From positions 1-64,000 of the forward strand of contig WHSV01000001.1 in the NCBI GenBank assembly GCA_009379915.1: a DNA stretch of 64,000 nt, read 5' to 3'. Shown here in pieces: positions 7,889 to 16,078 of the stretch (position 1 is the first letter of the stretch; each line of letters starts with the position of its first letter). This DNA is from Actinomycetota bacterium (GTDB taxonomy: Bacteria > Actinomycetota > CADDZG01 > WHSQ01). The notes under the pieces are model-generated. The model was not told where the DNA came from, did not search any database, and saw only the letters and a program-made list of their open reading frames with translations. The translations under genes were made by a program, and so were the position numbers.

Positions 7889-8617
7889 CTATTGGAGACC
7901 CAGTTCGTGCTTCTCGCGCATCTCTCGATACTCAAGCAGTCTCGCCCGAATATCGTCGATCTGCTCCCGCGACAGATTGCTGGAAGAGTTACGCCAAACG
8001 GAAGCATGAGACTTCATCTCTTTGGGACGCAAGACCGGCACCTCGCTTTCCAGTGGCACTCCTGAGATCTCCGGTCCCCACACGACCACTACGGGGCTAA
8101 CTCGAAGCCGGTAGCCGAAGCTCGAGAGCAAGTACTGCACCGAACGGCTTCCATTGGTCGCCTGTTGGATCCACTCATGGGCTCTCGTTTTGCCTCTGCT
8201 CGACCTCAGATCCAGCTTGGAATCCGTCCACTTTGTTTCAACCGCAAGAACTCCGCCTGGGCCCACGACGACGTGATCAACGTCGTGGAACTCAAAGGAA
8301 ATCCAATCGACCACGTGCCAATCCCTGCCCAACCACCGCCGCAAGTCCTTGGACGTCCATCCCTCTGCCTCCAGCGCGTTTACAAGATGATAGGTCCCGT
8401 CAAATAGCTCACGCCCGAAGAAAAGCAAAGCCAAGAAGAGGCTCGGCACTGCAGCCCAGACCGGGATCTGAGCCGTCGGAAACACCCAGTGGAGCCCCAC
8501 CCCCACAACCGTCAACATCCCCACAATGATTGCAAGGCGCCACCAATGCTTCCGTAAGAAATCTCGACGGCGCTCGATCAGCTGCCGTTTCGCGAAGTGC
8601 CCCGCCACAGATGACAT
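7889..8617 (-). CDS. NERD-domain membrane-anchored protein
   Basis: 242 residues. Two predicted membrane helices (about residues 32-50, LAIIVGMLTVVGVGLHWVF, and 55-72, PVWAAVPSLFLALLFFG) precede a nuclease-related domain. The NERD core is visible as VDWISFEFHDVDHVVVGPGG-type strand-turn-strand and VLAVETKW, matching the nuclease-fold Asp and E-x-K positions. Family members are thought to act in DNA processing, often in defence or mobile regions, but the role is unproven. A long C-terminal helix (REQIDDIRARLLEYREMREK) ends the protein. The codon use and base content are AT-richer than the neighbours, in line with the adjoining HNH gene. Confidence 0.82.
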   Translation of the reverse strand: MSSVAGHFAKRQLIERRRDFLRKHWWRLAIIVGMLTVVGVGLHWVFPTAQIPVWAAVPSLFLALLFFGRELFDGTYHLVNALEAEGWTSKDLRRWLGRDWHVVDWISFEFHDVDHVVVGPGGVLAVETKWTDSKLDLRSSRGKTRAHEWIQQATNGSRSVQYLLSSFGYRLRVSPVVVVWGPEISGVPLESEVPVLRPKEMKSHASVWRNSSSNLSREQIDDIRARLLEYREMREKHELGLQ

Positions 8618-8675
8618 GAGGTGTGTATCGGCATCTCGCTGTCGTTTCCTGATGGCGGCTAACCCTCCAGAAAAG

Positions 8676-8698
8676 AACCCCCTCACGGGGAGGGGGTT
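8676..8698 (-). terminator. Rho-independent terminator of the membrane protein gene
   Basis: An 8-base stem AACCCCCT/AGGGGGTT closes a 7-base loop. On the minus strand it is followed by a T-rich run (TTCTTTTCT). It sits 24 bases downstream of the stop of the two-helix membrane protein gene on that strand. Confidence 0.75.
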
Positions 8699-8721
8699 CG
8701 TGGCCCGAAGAGCGCCGAGCC

Positions 8722-9309
8722 TTAAGCGGCAGCAGCACCCACCGAGGGGCGCTCCGCCGCCCTCAGCGTCACCTTGCGAGCGTGACGGAAGCCGAGCAGC
8801 GCCAGGACCGCCAGCAGCCCGCCGGCTGCGATCAGGCCGTAGCCGGCCAAGATGGCGATCGTGGAAACGGTCCACCAGCCGTAGGCGTTGAGCAGGATCG
8901 CTCGCAGCGACTCGCCCTTGAACAGCGTGTCGGCCTTGCCCTGCAGTTCGGCTGCGGTGTCCGGGTCGAGGCCCTCGGCACGAGCCTCTGCGCTCGTCTC
9001 GGAGTAGGTCTTGCCCTCGTTGACTTCCTCGAGGTGAAGTCCGATGTAGGCCGCGAAGGCCTCGGCCGAAGCGCCGTCGTCGACCTTCTGTCCGGCGAAG
9101 TCGCCGACGGTCGCCTTCTACTTGGGCGTCATCGCCTCGAGGGGAGGAAAGGTCACCTTCTGGGGCTCGAGCCGGTCCCTCACGTTGTCCTGTCCGAAGT
9201 TGCCCCCGTAGAGGGCGGCCGCACCGAGCAGCAGGAGCACGATCGCCACGACGGCCCCCGCCCCACTCACGATCTGGTCCCACATCCTGCGTTCCACGGT
9301 TCTCTCCAT
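8722..9309 (-). pseudogene. Two-helix membrane protein (often labelled LigA-like) with in-frame TAG
   Basis: One frame of 195 codons encodes an N-terminal membrane helix (GAGAVVAIVLLLLGAAALYGG), an extracytoplasmic middle (FAAYIGLHLEEVNEGKTYSE, LDPDTAAELQGKADTLFKGE) and a C-terminal helix (ILAGYGLIAAGGLLAVLALLG) with a basic end. This arrangement fits a common actinobacterial family, misleadingly labelled aromatic ring-opening dioxygenase LigA in databases. A TAG at 9118-9120, after EAMTPK, interrupts it; a CAG-to-TAG or GAG-to-TAG change would suffice. The first 63 residues alone could still make a one-helix peptide. The terminator at 8676-8698 follows the full frame, which supports the longer gene as the original unit. 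Confidence 0.72.
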
Positions 9310-9387
9310 CTGTCATCCATCCCCGGCACTCCCCGACGGGGTACCTTCGGTTCTCGATGAGCTTGTCAGGGGTGCCGCGGACGACCT

Positions 9388-9464
9388 AGGGTCCTTCGGA
9401 CCCTTTCCGGCAGACGAAAGGCCCCCTCGCGGGGGGCCGGTAGAGACCGGGGCCGGTAGAGACC
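9388..9464 (+). promoter_or_regulatory. Structured leader with two hairpins and a tandem 16-bp repeat
   Basis: Just before the SLC13 transporter gene lie a 7-bp hairpin AGGGTCC-TTC-GGACCCT (9388-9404), a GGCCCCC/GGGGGCC hairpin (about 9419-9437), and two exact head-to-tail copies of GGGGCCGGTAGAGACC (9433-9448 and 9449-9464). The start codon follows 12 bases after the second copy. The second hairpin is followed by T residues only on the minus strand. This could be a 5' leader controlling the transporter, or a terminator for antisense transcription. Confidence 0.45.
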
Positions 9465-9475
9465 AAAAGGCGGTG

Positions 9476-11272
9476 ATGACCAAAGTGACCTGGGAGGCGT
9501 GGCTCACACTCGTCGTGGTCGCGCTGACCATCGCCACACTCGTCACCGAGCGCATCTCGCCCACCTTCGCCGTGCTCGGCGCGGTCGTGGTCCTGCTCGT
9601 CACCGGGGTCATCGAACCGGAGCAGGCCTTCTCGGGCTTCTCGAACGAGGCCCCCATCACGGTGGCCGCGCTCTACGTGCTCGCCGCGGGAGTCGAGCGG
9701 ACGGGGGCGCTCGAACGGGTGGCCTCCACCCTGCTGCGCGAGGACAAGAAGGGAGGCTCCGGCGGCATCGGCAGCATGGCCCGGGTGCTGGGCCCGACCG
9801 CCGTCTCGTCGGCCTTCCTCAACAACACGACCATCGTTGCGATGGTGGCGCCCGCGGTGCTCACCTGGGCCCGCCGCACGGGGCGCTCGCCGTCGCCCTA
9901 CCTCCTGCCACTGAGCTTCGCCGCGATCCTGGGGGGAGTCGTCACGCTCATCGGCACGTCGACCAACCTCGTCGTGTCGGGCCTCCTCAGCGAGGCGGGA
10001 GAGGAGCCCCTGGGGTTGTTCGAGATCGGCCGGGCGGGACTGCCGGTCGCGCTCGCGGGCCTGGCCCTGCTGCTCTTCCTCGGCCCCCGTTTGCTCCCGG
10101 TGCGCAGGGCGCCGAGCGAGGAGTACCGGGAGGACGCACGCCAGTTCACCGTGGAGATGGTCGTGTCGGCGAACAGTCCGCTGGCGCACAACACGGTCGC
10201 GGAGGGCGGGCTGCGAAGCCTCGAGGGAGTGTTCTTGATCGAGATCGAACGTGACGGACGGCGCATCGCTCCGGTGCCGCCGACCGAGGTTCTGGCCGGA
10301 GGCGACCGGCTGATCTTCGCCGGCAACGTGAGCCGGATCGTCGACCTGCAGCGGATTCCGGGACTGAGCTCGGCCGAGGAGCGCCACTACACGAAACTGG
10401 ATGCCGGGGCGCAGCGCCAGTTCTTCGAGGCCGTCGTCGCCGAGGGCTCTTCGCTGGCCGGCTCGACGCTGAAGGACACCGGCTTCCGAGGGCGCTACGG
10501 GGGCGCAGTGGTGGCCGTCCACCGGGCCGGGGAACGAGTCCCGGGCAAGCTCGGCGAGGTGCGTCTGAGGCCGGGGGACGTCTTGCTGGTGCTCGGCGAG
10601 AGCGGCTTTCGGCGGAGGTGGCGCCACGAGCCCGACTTCCTGCTGATCGCGTCGCTCGACGGCGGAGCCCCGCCGCGCCGCGAAAAGGCTCCCATCGTGG
10701 GCGTCGTCCTGCTGGCCGTGCTGGTGCTTGCGGCCACCGGTCTCATGTCCATCCTCGACCTCTCGCTGCTGGCGGCCGTGGCGATCGTCGCGCTGGGAGT
10801 GCTCACTCCCAATCAGGCGCGCAACGCCGTCGACTTGAACGTCATCGTGCTCATCGCGGCCAGCTTCGGACTCGGCGCGGCCCTGCAGGAGAGCGGACTG
10901 GCGGAGTCCCTCGCGTCGGGGCTCGTCTCGATCTTCGATCCTTTCGGCGACCTCGGCCTGCTGCTCGGGGTGCTGCTGGCGACGATCATCCTGACCGAGA
11001 TGATCACCAACAACGCGGCCGCGGTGCTGATGTTTCCCATCGCCTTCGCCACCGCCACGCAGGCGGGGCTCGAGCCGCGCGGCTTCGCGATCGCGGTCGC
11101 CATCGGAGCGTCGGCCTCGTTCCTGTCTCCGATCGGCTACCAGACCAACACGATGGTCTACGGGATGGGGGGCTACCGCTTCATGGACTTCCCCCGGGTG
11201 GGCTTCCCGCTCACGATCGTCGTGATCGTGCTGGCGGCGATCTTCATTCCCCTGTCCTGGCCGCTCAGTTGA
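9476..11272 (+). CDS. SLC13-family anion/sodium symporter with two RCK_C domains
   Basis: About 598 residues. The membrane parts (1-200 and 400-598) carry the SLC13/DASS signatures twice: AFLNNTTIVAMVAPAVL with GTSTNLVVSG in the first repeat, and TEMITNNAAAVLMFPIAFA with SFLSPIGYQTNTMVYG in the second. Between them are two TrkA-C/RCK_C regulatory domains (about 205-300 and 310-400; typical GGDRLIFAGN and RPGDVLLVLG endings). This is the arrangement of bacterial sulfate, phosphate or dicarboxylate transporters of the SdcS/YfbS group. The ATG at 9476 follows AAAAGG. The ion is not determinable from sequence. It is preceded by the structured leader listed above. Confidence 0.9.
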   Translation: MTKVTWEAWLTLVVVALTIATLVTERISPTFAVLGAVVVLLVTGVIEPEQAFSGFSNEAPITVAALYVLAAGVERTGALERVASTLLREDKKGGSGGIGSMARVLGPTAVSSAFLNNTTIVAMVAPAVLTWARRTGRSPSPYLLPLSFAAILGGVVTLIGTSTNLVVSGLLSEAGEEPLGLFEIGRAGLPVALAGLALLLFLGPRLLPVRRAPSEEYREDARQFTVEMVVSANSPLAHNTVAEGGLRSLEGVFLIEIERDGRRIAPVPPTEVLAGGDRLIFAGNVSRIVDLQRIPGLSSAEERHYTKLDAGAQRQFFEAVVAEGSSLAGSTLKDTGFRGRYGGAVVAVHRAGERVPGKLGEVRLRPGDVLLVLGESGFRRRWRHEPDFLLIASLDGGAPPRREKAPIVGVVLLAVLVLAATGLMSILDLSLLAAVAIVALGVLTPNQARNAVDLNVIVLIAASFGLGAALQESGLAESLASGLVSIFDPFGDLGLLLGVLLATIILTEMITNNAAAVLMFPIAFATATQAGLEPRGFAIAVAIGASASFLSPIGYQTNTMVYGMGGYRFMDFPRVGFPLTIVVIVLAAIFIPLSWPLS

Positions 11273-11328
11273 GGGATCTCACCTGGTAGCGTTTCCTCTA
11301 GGAAAGCTGAGGTAAGGGGGGAGTGCGC

Positions 11329-13191
11329 ATGAAACGTGCGTTATTGGTCGCGTTGCTGTGTTACGCAGTCGCATTGGCGGGGGCGCCGCCCGGAGTGGCT
11401 CAAACCGGGGGCGATGTGGCGGTCAGCGATCAGGTCTACGTTCGTCACGACGGCGGATCGGATCAGTCGATCGGGGCCTGCTCCACCAACCAGCGGCAGC
11501 AGAACGAACCCTCCGCTGCGGTGTCACCGACGAACCCCGACCTCATGGTCTCGGGAGCCAACGACTACTGCACGGTGGACACCGCGGGTGACACGTGGGC
11601 GGGCTTCTACTACTCCTCCGACGGCGGCGCCTCTTGGACCAACAGTCTCTTGCCCGGCTACTCGACCGACACTTCGGCAGAGGGTCAAGACTCGCCCCTG
11701 TTCCAGTTCACGTCGGCGGCCGGCGACCCGGTGCAGGAGTGGAACAACGACGGCAAGGTCTATTACGGAGGCATCGCCTTCAATCGCACGCAGCCTGCCA
11801 GGGGTTCGATCTGGCTCGCGCGCTACGACTGGGACTCGGGAGCGGCACCCGACTACGAATTCACAACGCTCGTGTCGCGCGGCGCCTCGAGCCCGCTGTT
11901 CATCGGTAACTTCGAAGACAAGGTTCAGCTGGGCGTCGATCGCGGTGCCGAGAGCCCCCACGAGGGCAACGTGTACATGTGCTGGGCGCGCTTCAACGCA
12001 AACGTCAACAGCAATTCGATCTTCTTTGCTCGCTCGACCGACGACGGTCGCTCCTTCTCGGTCCGGAGGATCTCGCGGACCGTAGCCGGGAGCCAGTTCT
12101 GTGATATTGCTGCGACCAAGAGCGGCGACGTTTACGTCGGCTGGCGCCAGTTCGAAAACACCGGCCGAGGGGCCAGAGCTCAGGACAACGCGGTCGTTTA
12201 CGTGAAGTCGACCAACGGTGGGCGATCCTTCACCAACCCGCGGATCGCGGCTGAGTTCACCGCTTGGGATGTCGGCGACGAGTTCTCCAACCCCGAGGCC
12301 GCCGGACGGGCGCGTTTCAACTCCTGCCGCAACGCCGATATGACGCCGGGCGCCTGTCGCTCGCCCGAGCCTCAGATACCGGCGCGCGACTGCGGCGACG
12401 GACCGTTGGTGTGTGACTCTGGCTACGTGTTTCACCGGCAGGCGAGCCAGATACGGATAACCGCGGACCCAACCGCGGCCGGTGACGAGGACTCGGTGTA
12501 CGTCGTCTACGACGGGTCCGTTCCGGGATCCGAAACACCCACCGGGTCTACCTACGGCACGATCGAATCCGGAATCGGCAGCCAGGGGGCCGTCTACTTC
12601 ACCAAGACCAACAACGGTGGTGCCACCTGGTCGGATCCCGAGCGCATCGACCCGCAATCCGAGGGACATCAGTACTTCGCCGACATCGACGCGAACTCCG
12701 GCTCGCTGCACGCGGTCTGGCAAGACAGCCGGAACGACCTGGCCTCGGGACCCGACGGGGGCGACTTCCGCACGGTGCCGGTGGCCAATGTCTGGGTTCC
12801 GAGCAACCCACCGGGCAGCGTCTCGACCGAGACGACGGGCCTCGACACCTTCTACGCCACTTCGGGCGACGATGGCGACTCCTGGGCCGTAGAGATGGTG
12901 TCGACCGAGTCGACCATGCCCCAGTACGAGCAGTTCGGCGATCGCGACGTGCCGTTCTTCGGCGACTACAACTACGTCTCGGCCTCGGGCGACAGCGTGC
13001 TGATGACCTGGACCGATCAGCGGGACACCATTGCGGGCGACGATCCTCGTTACGCCGACGGTGACGGCACCGACGGATTCGACGTCCTGCAGTGCAGGGC
13101 CCCGAACCCGGACGGGTCCTTCGGGCCGGACACCTGTCCCAATGCCGGAGGGCTCAACCAGAACATCTACGGAGCCGTTATCGCCGACTGA
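11329..13191 (+). CDS. Secreted sialidase-like (BNR repeat) beta-propeller protein
   Basis: About 620 residues. A signal peptide (KRALLVALLCYAVALAGAPPGVAQ) is followed by repeated Asp-box motifs of the BNR type: SSDGGASWTN, STDDGRSFSV, STNGGRSFTN, KTNNGGATWSD and SGDDGDSWAV, spaced roughly as blades of a six- or seven-bladed propeller. Several Cys pairs suggest disulfides. No sialidase FRIP motif or clear catalytic set was seen, so a binding or unknown hydrolytic role is as likely as sialidase. GGGGGAG lies six bases before ATG 11329, which decides against the upstream GTG. It is exported and probably cell-surface or free. Confidence 0.85.
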   Translation: MKRALLVALLCYAVALAGAPPGVAQTGGDVAVSDQVYVRHDGGSDQSIGACSTNQRQQNEPSAAVSPTNPDLMVSGANDYCTVDTAGDTWAGFYYSSDGGASWTNSLLPGYSTDTSAEGQDSPLFQFTSAAGDPVQEWNNDGKVYYGGIAFNRTQPARGSIWLARYDWDSGAAPDYEFTTLVSRGASSPLFIGNFEDKVQLGVDRGAESPHEGNVYMCWARFNANVNSNSIFFARSTDDGRSFSVRRISRTVAGSQFCDIAATKSGDVYVGWRQFENTGRGARAQDNAVVYVKSTNGGRSFTNPRIAAEFTAWDVGDEFSNPEAAGRARFNSCRNADMTPGACRSPEPQIPARDCGDGPLVCDSGYVFHRQASQIRITADPTAAGDEDSVYVVYDGSVPGSETPTGSTYGTIESGIGSQGAVYFTKTNNGGATWSDPERIDPQSEGHQYFADIDANSGSLHAVWQDSRNDLASGPDGGDFRTVPVANVWVPSNPPGSVSTETTGLDTFYATSGDDGDSWAVEMVSTESTMPQYEQFGDRDVPFFGDYNYVSASGDSVLMTWTDQRDTIAGDDPRYADGDGTDGFDVLQCRAPNPDGSFGPDTCPNAGGLNQNIYGAVIAD

Positions 13192-13202
13192 CGAAGGACT
13201 GG

Positions 13203-13234
13203 CGAGGAGCCGTTCCCGAGGGAGCGGCTCCTCG
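13203..13234 (+). terminator. Hairpin after the beta-propeller gene, possible terminator
   Basis: A 10-bp perfect stem CGAGGAGCCG/CGGCTCCTCG with a 12-base loop starts 11 bases after the stop. Only a short TCTCC follows, so it is a weak intrinsic terminator at best. It also separates two convergent genes. Confidence 0.5.
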
Positions 13235-13325
13235 TCTCCACCCCGATGGCGGCTCCGGCGACGATCGTGCGCGCGGCGTTCTTCATTTCCCGTCCTGACG
13301 CCTCAGTTGAGGGTGCGCTTCGGAG

Positions 13326-14357
13326 TCAGTCTCCGAACTCCGAGCGCAGCAGCGCGGCCGCCTCCGCCAGGGCTCGCATCTTTCCCCGTGCCGATTCTCT
13401 CGGGAGGTACTTCATCCCGCAGTCGGGAGCGAGAACGAGACGCTCCGGCCCCACGACCTTGAGGGCCCGCCGCGCTCGTTCGGCAACCTGATCGGCGGTC
13501 TCCACGGTCGCGTCCGAGAGATCGATGACTCCCAGGATGATCGTCTTGTCGGGCAGGTCGGCCAGCACGCCGGGGTCGAGGTTCGGCTGCGCCGTCTCGA
13601 TCGAGATCTGATCGCAGCTGCAGTCCGCGAGCTCGGAGAGAAACGAGTAGCCCGAGGGCTTGTCGTGAATAATGGCCGCGTATCCGAAACAGATGTGCAC
13701 GGCCGTCGTACCGTCCACTCCGTCGAGCGCCCGGTTCAGTGCGGTCAAGCCGAAGCGGCGAGCCGCCTCCGGCCTCGCCTGCATGTAGGGCTCGTCGAGC
13801 TGCACGACGTCGGCCCCCGAGGCGAAGAGGTCGCGGATCTCGGCGTTGCACGCCTCGGCGTAGGCCATCGCAACCGATTCGTCGTCCGAGTAGTAGTCGT
13901 TCTGCGCCTGCTGCGACATCGTGAAGGGGCCCGGAACCGTCATCTTCACGAGCCGGTTCGTGTGGCTGCGGAGAAACTCGAGATCGTCGACACCGACGGG
14001 CTCAGGACGACTGATCGGGCCAACCACCCGCGGGACCGGGTTCGGGTGACCGCTGCGATCCAACGCGGTCCCGGGGTTGTCGATGTCGACCCCCTCCAGC
14101 GCCGTTGCGAAATGGTTCGAGTAGCTCTCGCGCCGGATCTCTCCGTCGGTGATGATGTCGAGCCCGGCAGCCTCCTGATCTCGGATCGCCATGACGGTGG
14201 CATCGGCCTGCGCTTCGGCGAGATGCTCGGGATCGACTCTCCACAACTCGCGTGCGCGCACCCGAGGAGGGAAGCGCGATGCCAGCTTCGCGCGATCGAT
14301 CAGCCACTCCGGTTGGGGGTAGCTGCCGGCGAGTGAAGTCGGAAAGAGCATGCTCAC
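13326..14357 (-). CDS. MetE-like methyltransferase (cobalamin-independent methionine synthase C-terminal type)
   Basis: 343 residues, the size of the free-standing catalytic barrel of MetE. Full MetE moves a methyl group from methyl-tetrahydrofolate to homocysteine; stand-alone versions may use other methyl donors or substrates. The barrel start SLAGSYPQPEWLID, the DGEIRRESYSNHF region and DVVQLDEPYMQARPEA match the family. Zinc ligands appear as His in AVHICFG and Cys in LAPDCGMKYLPRESA. Two starts, GTG 14357 and ATG 14351, are possible. It converges with the beta-propeller gene and stands alone on its strand. The family is firm; the true methyl donor is not. Confidence 0.87.
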   Translation of the reverse strand: MSMLFPTSLAGSYPQPEWLIDRAKLASRFPPRVRARELWRVDPEHLAEAQADATVMAIRDQEAAGLDIITDGEIRRESYSNHFATALEGVDIDNPGTALDRSGHPNPVPRVVGPISRPEPVGVDDLEFLRSHTNRLVKMTVPGPFTMSQQAQNDYYSDDESVAMAYAEACNAEIRDLFASGADVVQLDEPYMQARPEAARRFGLTALNRALDGVDGTTAVHICFGYAAIIHDKPSGYSFLSELADCSCDQISIETAQPNLDPGVLADLPDKTIILGVIDLSDATVETADQVAERARRALKVVGPERLVLAPDCGMKYLPRESARGKMRALAEAAALLRSEFGD

Positions 14358-14412
14358 GCCGGAATCATGTCAGATTCATTCCGGCGGCGCCGAGGATGAA
14401 CGCGGGCTCCGA

Positions 14413-14805
14413 TCAGCTCCAGAACTCGTCGGCCTTGGTGGTGTCCTCAACGAGGTTCCAGAACTCGGTGACCTGGCCGTTGTCGACGTGTAGGACGTGC
14501 ACGCTGTGAGCCTCGAAGGTCTTGCCGGCGCGCTCAGCATGTACGTCGATGAGCGCCACACCATGAGTGTCGTTGGCGAGAACATCGTGGATGTCTTGCC
14601 GGAAGTTGCCTCCGGTTTCCTGCATGAGCTTGCCGAAAAAACCAAAGACCGCGTCACGGCCCTCGTAGTCCCCGGAGAGAATGTTGTTGCCGGGCACGTG
14701 CCACACGATGTCTTCGGCGAAAAACTCGCGCAGGGTATCCATGTCCCCCTTTGCGAACGCCTCGTAGCCCCTACGCAGCAGGTCTACGTTGGGATGGTCG
14801 GCCAT
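14413..14805 (-). CDS. SnoaL-like (NTF2-fold) protein
   Basis: 130 residues of the cone-shaped NTF2 fold. The N-terminus NVDLLRRGYEAFAKGDMDTL and the strand FFAEDIVWHVPG are the standard SnoaL-like opening. The later strands SVHVLHVDNGQVTEFWNLVED complete the sheet. Such proteins are small cyclases, isomerases or ligand-binding proteins; nothing in the sequence decides which. GGGGAG lies eight bases before ATG 14805. The gene follows no obvious partner; the MetE-like gene 55 bases downstream is on the same strand and could be cotranscribed. Confidence 0.88.
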   Translation of the reverse strand: MADHPNVDLLRRGYEAFAKGDMDTLREFFAEDIVWHVPGNNILSGDYEGRDAVFGFFGKLMQETGGNFRQDIHDVLANDTHGVALIDVHAERAGKTFEAHSVHVLHVDNGQVTEFWNLVEDTTKADEFWS

Positions 14806-14956
14806 ATCGTTCTCCCCTCGGCACGGCGGATTGAAGCACTAGCGCACCACGACGGGCTGCACCGCGCAAGGGAGTAGCCGCACGATCGGGCATGAAGACC
14901 GTCGGGATGTCACTTATGAGAAGTCTCGTCAATACCTTCGGTGAGCTCGCCTCGGT

Positions 14957-15724
14957 TCACTGAGGTGGTGGGTCGGTAGGAGGCGGCCCCGCCGCGGGCG
15001 GGTCGGTGGGGGGCGGATCGGCCGCGGGCGGATCGACGAAAGGTAGATCGTCCGGGGGCGGATCTGTGAGGGGCGGTCCTTCCGATGGCGGGTCCGCGGG
15101 GGGTGGCTCTTCGGGGAGAAGGTCGGCGGGAGGCGGCTCTTCCGGTGGGGGCTCTGCAGGGGGCGGGGTCGGCTGCGCCGCGGTAGCTGGCTCTGGGATC
15201 ACCACGTCCGACGACGCGGATTCCGTTTTGCTCACCACCCTGGCTCGTTCGCCGCCCTCTATGGGGCATCTTGCTGGATGCACGGCGCCGGCTGCATGCG
15301 CAAGCGCGCGAAGGTACTCGCAGTTCTTCTCTCCCTCCCAGTTGTCGACAACCTCGAGAACCCTGCGACGTACAGCGGGTGATTCCTCCGATGCACTCAA
15401 CGAGGTGAGCCGAGGGTCGTTCGCATCATCACTAGAGGGAATCTCTAGGCCGACACGCTCGGCGGCCGCGGAGACCGCGTTCTGCATGGGCCTTGGTAGC
15501 GATCCCTCTATCGCGAGACCGCCCACCGCGGCAAACGCCACACCCCCGAGCATTAGCTTTCCGGCCAGCGTTGTGAAGAGTCCTAGGAGTCCGAACCTCG
15601 TAACGCGGGAGGACGCGCGCCGAGCTTTACGCGGGGCGCGATCTGCAACCATTGCCGAGCGCATCCCCCACCCCAAGACGAAGGCGAGGGAAACGAGGAC
15701 CCAAGCCCCAAGAAGCAGCATCAT
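14957..15724 (-). CDS. Membrane protein with a long Pro/Glu/Asp-rich repeat tail
   Basis: 255 residues. There are two hydrophobic segments: residues 2-22 (MLLLGAWVLVSLAFVLGWGM) and about 45-75 (FGLLGLFTTLAGKLMLGGVA). The motif LPRPMQNAVSAAAERVGLEI after the second helix is like that of actinobacterial membrane proteins related to DUF5667/anti-sigma-type proteins. After residue 170 the protein is almost entirely PPP-A/E-x-PP units, about 85 residues of imperfect repeats that would sit outside the membrane and could cross the wall. The start may be either of two adjacent ATGs. The family link is tentative; the tail is obvious. Confidence 0.7.
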   Translation of the reverse strand: MMLLLGAWVLVSLAFVLGWGMRSAMVADRAPRKARRASSRVTRFGLLGLFTTLAGKLMLGGVAFAAVGGLAIEGSLPRPMQNAVSAAAERVGLEIPSSDDANDPRLTSLSASEESPAVRRRVLEVVDNWEGEKNCEYLRALAHAAGAVHPARCPIEGGERARVVSKTESASSDVVIPEPATAAQPTPPPAEPPPEEPPPADLLPEEPPPADPPSEGPPLTDPPPDDLPFVDPPAADPPPTDPPAAGPPPTDPPPQ

Positions 15725-16078
15725 CGTGCGCTACTCATTTGAGCTGTCGGTGGGACACCGAGTTCAATATTCAAATACCCTCCCTGCCGCCGATACATTG
15801 AACCATCGCCGGTCGGCGGGAACCACACCCTAGCGACGCGTATCGGCGAAACCAAAACCGGGCACCCCAACACATTTAGCAATCTTTCGGACCCAAATCC
15901 GGCCGCTCGTGATTCCATAAAGGAACCCTCGAACCTCCCCTCGTCGATCGGGGGACCCCGCAATCGTTCTGGTCAAGTCCGGCACGTTCAAGCTTTTTGA
16001 CGGAGCGTATTGAGGGACTGATATCCCAGGAGCATGCTGAATGGGTCTCGGCGACGCCGTGAAGTACTGCCGCCCTGG
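15725..16078 (-). other. Intergenic stretch, no convincing gene
   Basis: About 350 bases with visibly lower G+C than the surroundings around 15755-15790 and 15870-16020. An 80-codon minus-strand frame (15721-15963) overlaps the next gene's start but has no Shine-Dalgarno and no recognisable protein features. The stretch most likely holds promoter elements for the Pro-rich membrane protein gene. I see no RNA gene or repeat. Confidence 0.4.

Noticed and set aside
3657-9120. General reassignment of TAG to Gln
   Set aside because: TAG terminates several intact genes such as the glycosidase and NERD genes, so the two internal TAGs are local lesions or errors.
15721-15963. 80-codon minus-strand frame before the Pro-rich membrane protein
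   Set aside because: No ribosome site, no recognisable fold, and it overlaps the start of a better gene. It could only be a leader peptide without evidence.
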